Assembly: GCA_965140775.1 (NCBI GenBank)
Contig: OZ223471.1
Location: forward strand, 2,728,001 to 2,792,000
DNA from: UBA6244 sp965140775
GTDB lineage: Bacteria > Bacteroidota > Bacteroidia > Bacteroidales > F082
Reading direction: 5' to 3'
DNA length: 64,000 nucleotides
The notes below the pieces were generated by a model. That model searched no databases, had not been told where the DNA came from, and saw only the letters and a program-made list of their open reading frames with translations. The translations under genes and the position numbers were made by a program. Position 1 is the stretch's first letter. Each line of letters begins with the position of its first letter. Below, one piece after another: positions 1-9,700 of the stretch.

Positions 1-125
1 ATCGTTGCAAATTCAGACTTAGGTAATAAAATTTACTAATTTTGAATACTACTTAATAAACGATTCTAAACCTATCACAAATCAACTCGTAACAAACACA
101 TTTACATATAGTTTACAGATAACAA

Positions 126-1673
126 ATGGCAAAGAAGAGCAAAACCAATACGGAAGAACCTTTGGAGAAACAACTATGGAAAGCGGCTGACAAACTCCGT
201 AAAAATATAGATGCGGCAGAATACAAACACGTAGTACTGGGATTGATATTCCTTAAATACATCAGCGATTCGTTTGAAGAACTGTTTACCAAACTCAAAG
301 CGGAAGAAGCTCAGGGAGCTGATCCTGAAGACCGTGACGAATACAGCGCCGAAAACGTGTTCTTTGTACCCAAAGCAGCACGTTGGGATTTCCTTCAATC
401 GAAAGCCAAACAACCTGATGTTGGAAAGATAGTGGACGATGCCATGGATGCCATCGAAAAGGAAAACAATTCATTAAAAGGTGTACTTCCCAAAGTATAT
501 GCGCGGCAAAACCTTGATCCTACCAGTCTGGGCGAATTAATCGATCTGGTGGGCAACATTGCGTTGGGCGATGCAAAATCACGGAGTGCAGATGTGTTGG
601 GTCATGTATTTGAATATTTTCTGGGGGAGTTTGCCCTGGCCGAAGGCAAGCAGGGCGGACAGTTCTACACCCCACGCAGCATTGTTGAGTTGTTGGTAAA
701 AATGATTGAGCCATACAAAGGCCGGGTATTCGACCCGTGCTGCGGTTCCGGTGGTATGTTTGTGCAATCGGAAAAGCTGGTCATCGAACACCAGGGACGG
801 GTAAACGATATTTCCATTTACGGACAAGAAAGCAACCAAACCACCTGGCGTTTGTGCAAAATGAACCTCGCCATTCGAGGTATCGACAGTTCACAAGTAA
901 AATGGAATAGCGAAGGATCGTTCCTAAACGATGCACACAAAGACCTGAAAGCCGACTACATCATTGCCAACCCACCCTTTAATGTAAGCGACTGGGGAGG
1001 AGACCTCATGCGTACCGACGGACGCTGGCAATACGGCACTCCACCCACCGGAAACGCCAACTTCGCCTGGATGCAGCATTTTATCTACCACCTGGCTCCC
1101 AATGGACAGGCCGGAATTGTGTTGGCCAAAGGAGCCTTAACCAGCAAATCTTCGGGCGAGGGCGAAATACGAAAAGCCCTGATTGAAGCCGGATTGATCG
1201 ATTGTATTGTTAACCTGCCAGCCAAATTATTCCTGAACACCCAAATCCCTGCCGGTTTGTGGTTTTTACGGCGCGACCGCAAGAATGGCAGTTACCGCGA
1301 CCGAAGCAACGAAATCCTTTTTATTGATGCCCGAAATCTTGGCCACCTAATCAACCGCCGCACACGGGAACTTTCGCCAGAGGATATTTCAAAGATTACA
1401 GACACCTACCACAACTGGCGCAATCCAGACGGCAATTATGAGGATGTGGCCGGATTCTGTGCCTCCGCTCCCATTGAAAAAGTCCGGGAATTGGATTATG
1501 TGGTTACACCGGGACGTTACGTGGGTTTGCCCGACGATGAAGATGATTTTGACTTTAACGAACGATTTTCTGCTTTAAAAGCTGAACTGGAAGAGCAGCT
1601 CAAGGAGGAAGCCATTTTAAATGAGCGCATTGCAGAAAACCTGGCTAAGATTGTAATGAAGAAAAAAAAGTAA
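126..1673 (+). CDS. hsdM: Type I restriction-modification DNA methyltransferase subunit HsdM
   Basis: This is the modification subunit, which transfers methyl from S-adenosylmethionine to adenine at the site chosen by HsdS. The 515-residue protein has an N-terminal helical HsdM region (about 10-160), the SAM-binding motif FDPCCGSGG at about 202-210 and the catalytic motif NPPF at about 281-284, in the order expected of gamma-class N6-adenine methyltransferases. The length is normal for the family. It is the first gene of the type I cluster; hsdS lies 1.5 kb and hsdR 5.1 kb downstream on the same strand, so the locus is interrupted by accessory genes. The C-terminus ends in a charged, lysine-rich tail. 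Family assignment is secure; the target sequence cannot be read from HsdM. Confidence 0.96.
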   Translation: MAKKSKTNTEEPLEKQLWKAADKLRKNIDAAEYKHVVLGLIFLKYISDSFEELFTKLKAEEAQGADPEDRDEYSAENVFFVPKAARWDFLQSKAKQPDVGKIVDDAMDAIEKENNSLKGVLPKVYARQNLDPTSLGELIDLVGNIALGDAKSRSADVLGHVFEYFLGEFALAEGKQGGQFYTPRSIVELLVKMIEPYKGRVFDPCCGSGGMFVQSEKLVIEHQGRVNDISIYGQESNQTTWRLCKMNLAIRGIDSSQVKWNSEGSFLNDAHKDLKADYIIANPPFNVSDWGGDLMRTDGRWQYGTPPTGNANFAWMQHFIYHLAPNGQAGIVLAKGALTSKSSGEGEIRKALIEAGLIDCIVNLPAKLFLNTQIPAGLWFLRRDRKNGSYRDRSNEILFIDARNLGHLINRRTRELSPEDISKITDTYHNWRNPDGNYEDVAGFCASAPIEKVRELDYVVTPGRYVGLPDDEDDFDFNERFSALKAELEEQLKEEAILNERIAENLAKIVMKKKK

Positions 1674-1687
1674 AATAAGAATTCGTT

Positions 1688-1717
1688 TATTTTACTTTTG
1701 TGAACAAAAGTAAAATA
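1688..1717. promoter_or_regulatory. Perfect 14-bp inverted repeat overlapping the fic promoter
   Basis: Arms at 1688-1701 and 1704-1717 are perfectly complementary, separated by GA. The left arm contains TACTTTTG (1693-1700), a match to the Bacteroidota -7 box TAnnTTTG. A related half-site (TTTTATTTTACTTTG) recurs at 1725-1739 just before the preferred fic start. The arrangement looks like an operator over a promoter, perhaps for autoregulation by the winged-helix tail of the Fic protein. It could also be a hairpin in the hsdM-fic spacer. Confidence 0.55.
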
Positions 1718-1752
1718 TGAAACATTTTATTTTACTTTGCAACAAAAAAAAG

Positions 1753-2898
1753 ATGATAGAGCTAGAAAAATATCAATCCGGACATTTTGAAAAGAATTAC
1801 GGATACAAATATTTTGTTCCAGAACCAATAAATAGCGAATGGACTTGGAAAACACCTGCCGTCAATCGCTTGTTGGAAAAAGCCGCGGTAAAATTGGGAG
1901 AATTAAATTCTTTTGCAAAACTGGTACCAAATATTGATTTGTTCATCCAATTGCATGTTACCAAAGAAGCTGTTGTTTCAAGCCGGATTGAAGGGACTCA
2001 AACCAATATGGACGAAGCCCTTTTACCTCTTGAAGAAATACGCCCCGAACGCAGGAACGACTGGCAAGAAGTAAACAATTATATCAGAGCATTAAATGGA
2101 GCTATTGAGGAGCTAAAAACGCTGCCTATTTCTTCTCGCCTAATAAAAAACACGCACCATACTTTACTTCAAAGCGTTAGAGGCGAACATAAGATGCCCG
2201 GCGACTACAGAACCAGCCAAAACTGGATTGGTGGAAATTCATTGTCAGACGCGGTGTTTATTCCACCACATCACCAACTTGTGAATGACTTAATGGGCGA
2301 TTTAGAAAAATTCCTGAACAATGATGAAATTGAAGTACCGGCTTTGATACGCATTGCCATTGCCCACTATCAATTTGAAACCATTCACCCATTTCTTGAT
2401 GGTAATGGGCGTATCGGAAGGCTCATGATTACATTATTCCTGGTATCCGAAGGCATCCTGGACAAACCCTTGCTTTACCTGTCGTTGTATTTTGAAAAAA
2501 ACAAGGGTTTATATTATGACAATTTAACCAGGGTACGTTCCAAAAACGACATGCTGCAATGGATAAAATATTTTTTGGTTGGTGTTGAACAAACCGCCAG
2601 AAAAGCCAGCGAAACACTTGCTAACGTACTGAAACTAAAGGAAACCATCGAAAGTGAAATCAACACAACCTATGGCCGAAGAAGCCATTCAGCCCTCACC
2701 TTGATTAATGCCTTGTTTAAAGATCCCATTACCACCATTGAGCAGGCCTCCAAAACCTGCAGTTTAAGCTACAAAGCTGCCAATGATTTGGTAGCCAAAA
2801 TGCAGGAAAGTAAGTATTTAAAGGAATTAACCGGACAAAGCCGGAACCGTATTTTTATTTTTGAACCCTATTTAATTGCTTTTGAAAATGACAATTAA
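1753..2898 (+). CDS. Fic family protein, class II, with N-terminal inhibitory helix and C-terminal winged helix
   Basis: Fic enzymes usually transfer AMP from ATP to a hydroxyl of a target protein. The catalytic loop HPFLDGNGRIGR lies at about residues 212-223 and matches the active consensus HPFxxGNGRxxR in full. Upstream, SSRIEG matches the inhibitory motif (S/T)xxxE(G/N), which marks a self-inhibited class II enzyme. The last 80 residues look like a winged-helix DNA-binding domain. I prefer the ATG at 1753 because the upstream ATG at 1717 sits on the edge of the palindrome and near the promoter box; starting there would add 12 residues with no family resemblance. It lies between hsdM and hsdS, a common position for Fic proteins in restriction loci. 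The target is unknown. Confidence 0.9.
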   Translation: MIELEKYQSGHFEKNYGYKYFVPEPINSEWTWKTPAVNRLLEKAAVKLGELNSFAKLVPNIDLFIQLHVTKEAVVSSRIEGTQTNMDEALLPLEEIRPERRNDWQEVNNYIRALNGAIEELKTLPISSRLIKNTHHTLLQSVRGEHKMPGDYRTSQNWIGGNSLSDAVFIPPHHQLVNDLMGDLEKFLNNDEIEVPALIRIAIAHYQFETIHPFLDGNGRIGRLMITLFLVSEGILDKPLLYLSLYFEKNKGLYYDNLTRVRSKNDMLQWIKYFLVGVEQTARKASETLANVLKLKETIESEINTTYGRRSHSALTLINALFKDPITTIEQASKTCSLSYKAANDLVAKMQESKYLKELTGQSRNRIFIFEPYLIAFENDN

Positions 2899-2960
2899 CA
2901 CAATAATCACCTATAATCAAAGCAGTTGCTTCTACGCCAACCTCTTAAAAATGAGAAGCA

Positions 2961-3200
2961 ATGAGCAATAGCGATACCTACAACTTTACAGTGAGCGAAC
3001 TGATAGAAATCTTGCAACAATATCCTGCTGATATGCCGGTAGTGGTAAGCGGATACGAAAACGGCTACGATAATTTTTATCAACCTGATGTGATAAAAGT
3101 TAAACAATTTCCCGAAAACCGATACAACGATGGCCAATTTCAAATCGACGACAATGGAACGGAAGTATTACGCTTAGGAAGGGAGGTGAGATATGACTGA
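2961..3200 (+). CDS. Small hypothetical protein overlapping hsdS
   Basis: This 79-residue acidic, soluble protein has no signal peptide or membrane segment. It begins with polar residues, then a short helix-like stretch (SELIEILQQYPADMPVVVSG). Its 3' end overlaps the hsdS start by 8 bp, so the two are probably co-translated. The fragment 'LxxLPxDxPVxVxG' resembles short proteins that accompany restriction and phage loci, but I cannot name a family. Overlap, strand and position argue that it is a real gene. No function is proposed. Confidence 0.6.
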   Translation: MSNSDTYNFTVSELIEILQQYPADMPVVVSGYENGYDNFYQPDVIKVKQFPENRYNDGQFQIDDNGTEVLRLGREVRYD

Positions 3201-4365
3201 GTGGAGGGAAACGACATTAGCCGATCTTTGCAATGAAATTTCGTATGGATATACTGAAAGTGCAAGACTTGAAAAAATAGGACCCAAATTTTTAAGGATA
3301 ACAGATATTTCAAGTGACAGATTGAACTGGAATAGTGTACCATATTGTCCAATAACCGAAGCCAATTTGAAAAAATATCTGCTAAATCCAGGAGATATTT
3401 TAATTGCAAGGACTGGTGCAACAACAGGTGCTAATTATATAATTAAAAAAAGTGACCCAACTGAAGTGGTTTTTGCATCATACTTAATTAGGTATCAAAT
3501 AGACAAAAAAAAAGCCTATCCATTTTACATCGGACATATCCTTAAGTCATCATTTTGGAAGGATTACGTTGATTCAATAGCCGGAGGATCCGCTCAACCT
3601 GGAGCAAATGCAAAACAACTTGGAAGTTTTGAAATACGGCTCCCCCCTCTTCCCGAACAAACCGCCATCGCTTCCATTCTCTCCAGTTTAGACGACAAAA
3701 TCGACCTCCTCCACCGCCAAAACGCCACCTTAGAAAAAATGGCTGAAACACTTTTTAGGCAGTGGTTTGTGGAGGAAGCTAAAGAGGATTGGGAAACAAA
3801 ACCGCTAGGGAGTCTTGTCACTGTAAAAAGAGGCGGATCACCTAGACCAATTCAAGAATATTTATCAGACGCTGGACTTAGATGGCTAAAAATATCAGAT
3901 GCTACAAAGGAAAACTCACCGTACATTTTTGAAATTAAAGAACATATAAAAATTGAAGGTTTAAGTAAAACAACTCACTTAAAAGCAGGCTCTTTAGTTT
4001 TATCAAATAGTGCGACACCAGGTATCCCAAAGATTTTACAAATTGATACTTGCATTCACGATGGATGGCTTCATTTTCCAAAATCAATATTTTCAAATGA
4101 ATTTCTATACCTTTTATTCAAAAGCATTAGACCAGAATTACTTCAGCTTGGAAATGGGAGCATTTTCACCAATCTAAAAACCGACATTTTAAAGGAATAT
4201 GAATTGCCCATTCCCGATTCTAAGAGTCTGATGGAATTCGATAAATTGATTAAACCAACATTTAATAAACTATACTCAAATACCGTCCAAATCCGCACCC
4301 TCACCGCCCTTCGGGATACTTTATTGCCGAAGTTGATGAGTGGGGAGGTAAGGGTGGAAATGTAA
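3193..4365 (+). CDS. hsdS: Type I restriction-modification specificity subunit HsdS
   Basis: This subunit recognises the bipartite DNA target and holds HsdM and HsdR together. The 390 residues show the standard two-repeat layout: target recognition domain 1 (about 1-150), a conserved helical spacer beginning PLPEQTAIASILSSLDDKIDLL (about 152-200), target recognition domain 2 (about 205-350), and a second helical region with LTALRDTLLPKLMSGE at the C-terminus. The two halves share the expected architecture but differ in sequence, so the half-sites should differ. Base composition drops to a more AT-rich level inside both recognition domains, typical of domains that are swapped by recombination. 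The start overlaps the preceding small ORF. Confidence 0.95.
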   Translation: MTEWRETTLADLCNEISYGYTESARLEKIGPKFLRITDISSDRLNWNSVPYCPITEANLKKYLLNPGDILIARTGATTGANYIIKKSDPTEVVFASYLIRYQIDKKKAYPFYIGHILKSSFWKDYVDSIAGGSAQPGANAKQLGSFEIRLPPLPEQTAIASILSSLDDKIDLLHRQNATLEKMAETLFRQWFVEEAKEDWETKPLGSLVTVKRGGSPRPIQEYLSDAGLRWLKISDATKENSPYIFEIKEHIKIEGLSKTTHLKAGSLVLSNSATPGIPKILQIDTCIHDGWLHFPKSIFSNEFLYLLFKSIRPELLQLGNGSIFTNLKTDILKEYELPIPDSKSLMEFDKLIKPTFNKLYSNTVQIRTLTALRDTLLPKLMSGEVRVEM

Positions 4366-4377
4366 AAACTATTAACC

Positions 4378-4767
4378 ATGAACTCCAAAGATGACCATCT
4401 GAAATTGATAAAAGCAAAAGGTAACTACCCGATTGATTGCATTCGGGAAATATTTTCAACAGAAGAATGGATGTTTTTGAATAAATTCGGTTACTGGTGC
4501 GAGGCTTTAATTGATGGCACACTAGCACCCACAACCATGAAACAAGAGCAATTCATCAGAGTAGTCAAAGGTGAATTGGAACCTGAAACAATAGAGGAAG
4601 AAGCATGGTTAAAACTAATGGATTGCCGGAGAGCCAACAGCAAACCCGGCGACATAGAGCATCGAGATTATCTCCCTGCGGAAGACACCTTTTACAATAG
4701 AGATATGGCAAAAAAAATGAAGGGTATGATGTATGGAGTAATGAAGAATAATCATAGGGAAATTTGA
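4378..4767 (+). CDS. DUF413 (MaoP-like) protein
   Basis: The central segment (EEWMFLNKFGYWCEALIDGT then LAPTTMKQEQFIRVVKGE) follows the DUF413 pattern of a buried helix, 'yGxxxxALxdGxxxPxTxeQxxFv'. The best-known DUF413 member is MaoP of enterobacteria, which organises the Ori macrodomain, but Bacteroidota homologues are uncharacterised and this protein carries an extra basic C-terminal tail of about 50 residues. It starts 12 bp after hsdS, so it is probably in the same transcript. The role is unknown; calling it a chromosome-organising protein would be over-reading. Confidence 0.6.
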   Translation: MNSKDDHLKLIKAKGNYPIDCIREIFSTEEWMFLNKFGYWCEALIDGTLAPTTMKQEQFIRVVKGELEPETIEEEAWLKLMDCRRANSKPGDIEHRDYLPAEDTFYNRDMAKKMKGMMYGVMKNNHREI

Positions 4768-4787
4768 AGTTGAAATAACATTTTTTA

Positions 4788-5186
4788 ATGGAACAATACT
4801 ACAGTAACAAACGCAACTTGTTTTGGAAATTGGTGACTGAAGTGATTCGTGAGCCAATGCCGGAATCCTATGAAGACAAAATCAATTTGATACTAAAAAA
4901 AGGGATTGCGCTTTGGGATGTATGCATGACGTGCATACGAGACGGTAGTCTGGATTCGAATATTACGGATGAAGCTCCTAACGTGTTGCAGTCTTTTATT
5001 GTGCAACACCCGAATATTAAATTAATAGCATTCAATGGCAAAGAAGCCGCAAAACTATTTGGAAAGCATATCAGGAGCATCCAGGGTATAAAACTTTTGG
5101 TGCTTCCATCAACGAGCCCTGCAAATGCAGGGGTATCGATGGAAACCAAATTGACAGAATGGGGGAAACTGAAGAATTATATATAA
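4788..5186 (+). pseudogene. N-terminally truncated uracil-DNA glycosylase superfamily (Mug/deoxyinosine glycosylase-like)
   Basis: The 132 residues align in my reading with the C-terminal three quarters of the small UDG-fold glycosylases that excise deaminated bases. QYYSNKRNLFWKL near the start, ALWDVCMTCIRDGSLDSNI in the middle and the PSTSPANAG motif near the end are all typical. Family members normally begin about 30 residues earlier with a strand carrying the GSMPG/GINPG catalytic loop. Here an in-frame TAA at 4776-4778 lies four codons before the ATG, so that segment is missing. The gene is therefore either a decaying relic or a catalytically crippled derivative. The rest of the frame is intact. 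Confidence 0.6.
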
Positions 5187-5286
5187 ATCAGTTAAAAAAG
5201 ACAGGAGATGAAAAAAGTAGTAATTCGATACGTTTGAGATCACAAATACTTTTTCGGAATGCAATAAATATTTACATATTTTAATT

Positions 5287-5311
5287 ATTATTAACCTATT
5301 GGGTTAATAAT
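5287..5311. promoter_or_regulatory. Inverted repeat upstream of the higBA operon
   Basis: ATTATTAACC (5287-5296) and GGTTAATAAT (5302-5311) form perfect 10-bp arms around a 5-nt spacer. The repeat sits directly upstream of the TATCTTTG box of the toxin gene, the usual place for the operator bound by a HigA antitoxin. Function is inferred from position and symmetry. Confidence 0.55.
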
Positions 5312-5315
5312 TATT

Positions 5316-5323
5316 TATCTTTG
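5316..5323 (+). promoter_or_regulatory. Bacteroidota -7 box for higBA, two bases before the ATG
   Basis: TATCTTTG matches TAnnTTTG exactly. It ends only 2 nt before the toxin ATG at 5326, so transcription would begin at or just inside the start codon, implying a leaderless message. No alternative methionine start fits the toxin family. Confidence 0.5.
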
Positions 5324-5325
5324 CA

Positions 5326-5658
5326 ATGGATTTATCTTATAAAAATAGAAAGCTAGAACGATCGCTCACTGAAGACAAAAACATAATTAAAACTTATGGC
5401 CATTTGTCAAAGAAAATTAAACAGCGAATAAACCAACTTGTGGCTTCCGAAGATTTATCAATTATTGCAAAAATACCTGTCATGCGATTACACCCCTACA
5501 AAGGAGATAGATTAGGAGAATGGTCAGTGGATATACAAGAAAACTGGCGAATTTGCTTCAAAATATATCATGACCCTATTCCTTTACTAGATGATGGTGG
5601 AGTTAATTTGAATCAGGTAACAGCGATAAAAATTATCTCAATCGAAGACCCTCATTAA
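5326..5658 (+). CDS. higB: HigB-like type II toxin (RelE/ParE superfamily)
   Basis: HigB toxins are ribosome-dependent mRNA interferases. This 110-residue protein has the family features: an N-terminal 'ydxxLErxfxe' helix, a long helix ending in a 'LVASEDLSIIA' segment, then RLHPYKGDRLGEWSVDIQENWRICF, the compact beta-sheet that carries the basic active-site residues. The last 25 residues include a variable loop and the terminal strand (VTAIKIISIEDPH). The gene order, toxin before antitoxin, is the hig order. The antitoxin gene begins 18 bp downstream, so the pair is one operon. Confidence 0.85.
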   Translation: MDLSYKNRKLERSLTEDKNIIKTYGHLSKKIKQRINQLVASEDLSIIAKIPVMRLHPYKGDRLGEWSVDIQENWRICFKIYHDPIPLLDDGGVNLNQVTAIKIISIEDPH

Positions 5659-5676
5659 CACAAAAAAAATACGACT

Positions 5677-6786
5677 ATGACCGACCTAGAGGCAAAAAAA
5701 CTACTCCTATCGACACCTGGTGATTCTATTCAGGAAACCATTGATGAAATAGGCATGTCGCAAGCCGAATTAGCAGAGCGGCTGGGTCGATCCGTTCCAA
5801 AACTAAATGAACTCATAAAAGGCAAAGCACCAATAACAAAAGAAACCGCCACCAAATTAGAATATGTACTGGGGATTCCGGCAAGTTTCTGGCTTAATCT
5901 GGAACGTCAATACCAGGATGAACTGTTGGAAATTGAACAAATGGAATTCCTGATGCAATGTACTGATTGGATTAAAAAATTTCCTCTCTCTCTTCTAAAA
6001 AAGGCAAACGTACTACCCAAAACAAATAACAAAACAGAATTAGCGGAAAATCTTCTGAAATTTTTCAAGGTAGCCTCCCCACAACAATGGTCGCATATCT
6101 ATAACAATAGTTCTATAGCGTTTAAAATTGAATTGAAGCACACAACTGAACCAGAAGCCATTTCGTCTTGGTTACGTTTGGGTGAAATATGGGCTGATAA
6201 AATGTCGGTAGTAACATTTGACAAAAAACTCATTCGTGAAAGACTCGAAGAAATACAAATACTTTCCTATGAAACACCTGCAAACTGGTTGAATACTCTT
6301 CAAACAATTTGTGCCGAATGTGGCATTGCCCTGGTGTATTCGCCTTCCATCTCTAAAGCCCCCATTTACGGTGCAAGTAGATGGATAAAAAACAACAATA
6401 CTCCACTTATACAATTAACAGACCGAAGAAAAGATAACAATGCGTTTTGGTTTTCATTTTATCATGAGTTGGGTCATGTCTTACTACATGGAAAAAAAGA
6501 TGTGTTTATTGATGGACTCGACAACATAGCACAGGATAAAGACAAAGAACAAGAAGCCGATGCATTTGCTGCGCGCATGTTGTTATCAGACAAGGAAAGA
6601 AATGAATTAAATAAATATCCGTCATTTGACAAAGCAACAATAATTTCCTTAAGCCGGAAATTCAGAAAGCATCCGGGTATCATTATTTCACAACTTCAAA
6701 GAATCGACCGAATTTCATACAATGATATGCGACTAAATAGTTTAAAAGAGAAAGTTGTCTTTACGAATTATCCTGATTATGCCTAA
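5677..6786 (+). CDS. higA: HigA antitoxin fused to an ImmA/IrrE zinc metallopeptidase domain
   Basis: Residues about 10-75 form an XRE helix-turn-helix of the HigA type (MSQAELAERLGRSVPKLNEL followed by ASFWLNLE). The C-terminal half carries an ImmA/IrrE-type zinc peptidase, with HELGH at about 264-268 and a downstream EQEADAFAARML supplying the third ligand. The total length, 369 residues, is about three times a minimal HigA. ImmA-type peptidases cleave repressors in mobile elements, so this protein could couple antitoxin loss or promoter derepression to a signal. That is inference; the fusion itself is plain. The gene ends 8 bp inside hsdR, which ties the toxin-antitoxin operon to the restriction subunit. 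Confidence 0.88.
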   Translation: MTDLEAKKLLLSTPGDSIQETIDEIGMSQAELAERLGRSVPKLNELIKGKAPITKETATKLEYVLGIPASFWLNLERQYQDELLEIEQMEFLMQCTDWIKKFPLSLLKKANVLPKTNNKTELAENLLKFFKVASPQQWSHIYNNSSIAFKIELKHTTEPEAISSWLRLGEIWADKMSVVTFDKKLIRERLEEIQILSYETPANWLNTLQTICAECGIALVYSPSISKAPIYGASRWIKNNNTPLIQLTDRRKDNNAFWFSFYHELGHVLLHGKKDVFIDGLDNIAQDKDKEQEADAFAARMLLSDKERNELNKYPSFDKATIISLSRKFRKHPGIIISQLQRIDRISYNDMRLNSLKEKVVFTNYPDYA

Positions 6787-9700
6787 AATAACCGAAAACA
6801 CCATCGAACTATTAACTATCGAACGACTAGAAACACTGGGTTACGAATACCTCTACGCCCCCAACATTGCTCCCGATGGTGACAAGCCCGAAAGAGACAG
6901 CTATGAGCAGGTATTGTTGCTGAACAGGTTAAAAAAGGCGGTAGCCAGGATCAACCCATTCATTCCTGGCGAAGTTCAGCAGGAAGCCATCAAAGAAATA
7001 CAACGTATTGCCTCCCCCGAGCTGCTTGCCAACAACGAAACCTTTCATCGGTTGCTTACCGAAGGTATTCCGGTATCAAAACGGGAGAAAGGAGACGACC
7101 GCGGCGACCGGGTTTGGCTTATTGATTTTAATCATCCGGAGAACAACGATTTTGTAGTAGCCAACCAGTTTACCATTGTTGAAAACGGACATAGTAAACG
7201 ACCGGATATCCTGATTTTTGTCAACGGAATACCGTTGGTCATCATGGAGTTGAAGAATGCAGCCAATGAAAAAACCACCATAAATGCTGCATTCAGGCAA
7301 ATTGAAACTTATAAATTCATTATCCCTGCCCTATTTACCTATAACGGGTTCATTGTCATCTCCGACGGACTGGAAGCCAGGGCAGGTTCTTTATCTGCCG
7401 ACAAAAGCCGCTTTATGGCATGGAAGTCAGCGGATGGAAAAGATGAAGCCTCCCCACTGGTAAGTCAACTGGAAACCCTGATTCAGGGGATGTTGAATAA
7501 GGAAACATTGATCGACATTATCCGGCATTTTATTGTTTTTGAGAAACACAGGAAAGAGGACAGCATTACAAAAATCACCACCATTTCGACTGTTAAAAAA
7601 CTAGCCGCTTATCACCAGTATTATGCAGTCAACAGAGCCGTGGAATCAACGCTCCGTGCCTCTGGTTATCTGCCAAAGAAAAAGAAGCTGTCGCTTTGGG
7701 CCGAATCACCTGAAAGTTATGGCCTCCCCGGTGTTAAGAAACAACCAGCAGGAGACAGAAAAGGCGGCGTGGTTTGGCATACACAAGGAAGTGGTAAATC
7801 GTTGTCGATGGTGTTCTTTACAGGAAAAATCGTACTGGCACTCGACAACCCAACCATTGTAGTGATTACCGACCGCAACGACCTGGACGATCAGTTGTTC
7901 GACACTTTTGCAGCATCCAGGCAATTGCTACGTCAACAGCCTGTGCAAGCTAACGACAGAAATCAAATAAAGGAATTATTAAAGGTAGCCTCCGGTGGTG
8001 TGGTTTTCACCACCATTCAAAAGTTTCAGCCCGATGAAGGGAATGTATATGAGTTGCTTTCCGACCGCAAAAATATTGTAGTGATTGCCGATGAAGCACA
8101 CAGAACGCAATATGGATTTAAAGCCAAAACCATTGATGATAAAGACCTTCACGGAAATGTAATAGGCAAGAAAACTGTTTATGGTTTTGCCAAATACATG
8201 CGTGATGCACTCCCCAATGCCACCTATTTGGGTTTTACCGGAACACCCATCGAGCATACCGATGTGAACACCCCAGCCGTATTCGGCAACTATGTGGATG
8301 TGTACGATATCGCACAGGCCGTTGAAGATGGAGCAACCGTTCGAATCTTTTACGAAAGCCGACTGGCAAAGGTTAATCTTAGTGAAGAAGGTAAGAAACT
8401 GGTTGAAGAACTGGACGAAGAACTGAACAAGGAAGACCTCACTGATGCGCAGAAAGCCAAAGCCAAGTGGACTCAGTTAGAAGCCCTCATTGGCAGCGAA
8501 AAAAGAATACAGACCGTAGCCAAAGATATCATTACCCATTTTGAGCAACGACAGGAAGTATTTGAGGGAAAAGGCATTATTGTGGCCATGTCGCGAAGGA
8601 TTGCCGTAGAACTGTATGAAGAAATCATCAGATTAAAACCTGACTGGCATTCCGATGAAATCAACAAAGGCGCCATAAAAGTAGTCATGACAGCCGCCTC
8701 TTCCGATGGTCCGAAAATTGCTAAATTTCATACCACCAAGCAGCAACGCCGGGAGTTTGCCGACCGCATGAAAGATCCAAAAGATGAAATGAAGCTGGTC
8801 ATTGTAAGAGATATGTGGTTAACCGGATTTGATGTACCCTGTCTGCATACCATGTACATCGACAAACCCATGAAAGGTCACAACCTGATGCAGGCCATCG
8901 CAAGGGTAAACAGGGTGTACAAGGACAAGCCGGGAGGTTTAATTGTGGATTATCTGGGCATCGCCTCCGACCTCAAAAAAGCCTTGTCGTTTTATTCCGA
9001 TTCAGGCGGCAAAGGAGATCCTGCCCTTGCTCAGGAACAGGCAGTACAACTCATGCTTGAAAAACTGGAAATTGTTTCCAACATGTACCACGGCTTTCCC
9101 TATGAAGTTTATTTTGAAGCAGATACCTCACATAAACTTTCCTTGATATTAGGAGCAGAAGACCATATTTTGGGTTTGGAAGATGGCAAGAAAAGATACA
9201 TCAATGAGGTAACAGCCCTTTCACAGGCTTTCGCCATAGCCATTCCCCATGAAACGGCCATGGATGTAAAGGAAGAAGTCTCCTTTTTCCAAGCTGTAAA
9301 AGCCCGCCTGGCGAAATTCGACCGAACAGGAGGTGGTAAAACCGATGAAGAAATTGAAACCACCATCAAGCAAGTCATTGACAAGGCACTTGTTACTGAG
9401 CAGGTGGTTGACGTATTTGATGCGGCAGGATTGAAGAAACCGGATATTTCTATTCTTTCGGATGAATTTTTGCAGGAAATCAGAGGTATGGAGCACAAAA
9501 ACATTTCCATCGAAGTGCTCAAGAAGCTGTTAGCAGACGAAATCCGATATAGAGGCAGGACGAACATCATGAAAGAAAAATCACTTTCGGAAATGCTTGA
9601 AAACGCCATCAGAAACTACCACACCAAAATCCTCACTGCCGCCGAAGTCATTGAGGAACTCATCTCGTTAAGCAAGAAAATCAAGGACATGGATCACGAG

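Noticed and set aside
7623..9609. Several antisense frames in hsdR
   Set aside because: All lie within the confident hsdR coding region and show no family features.
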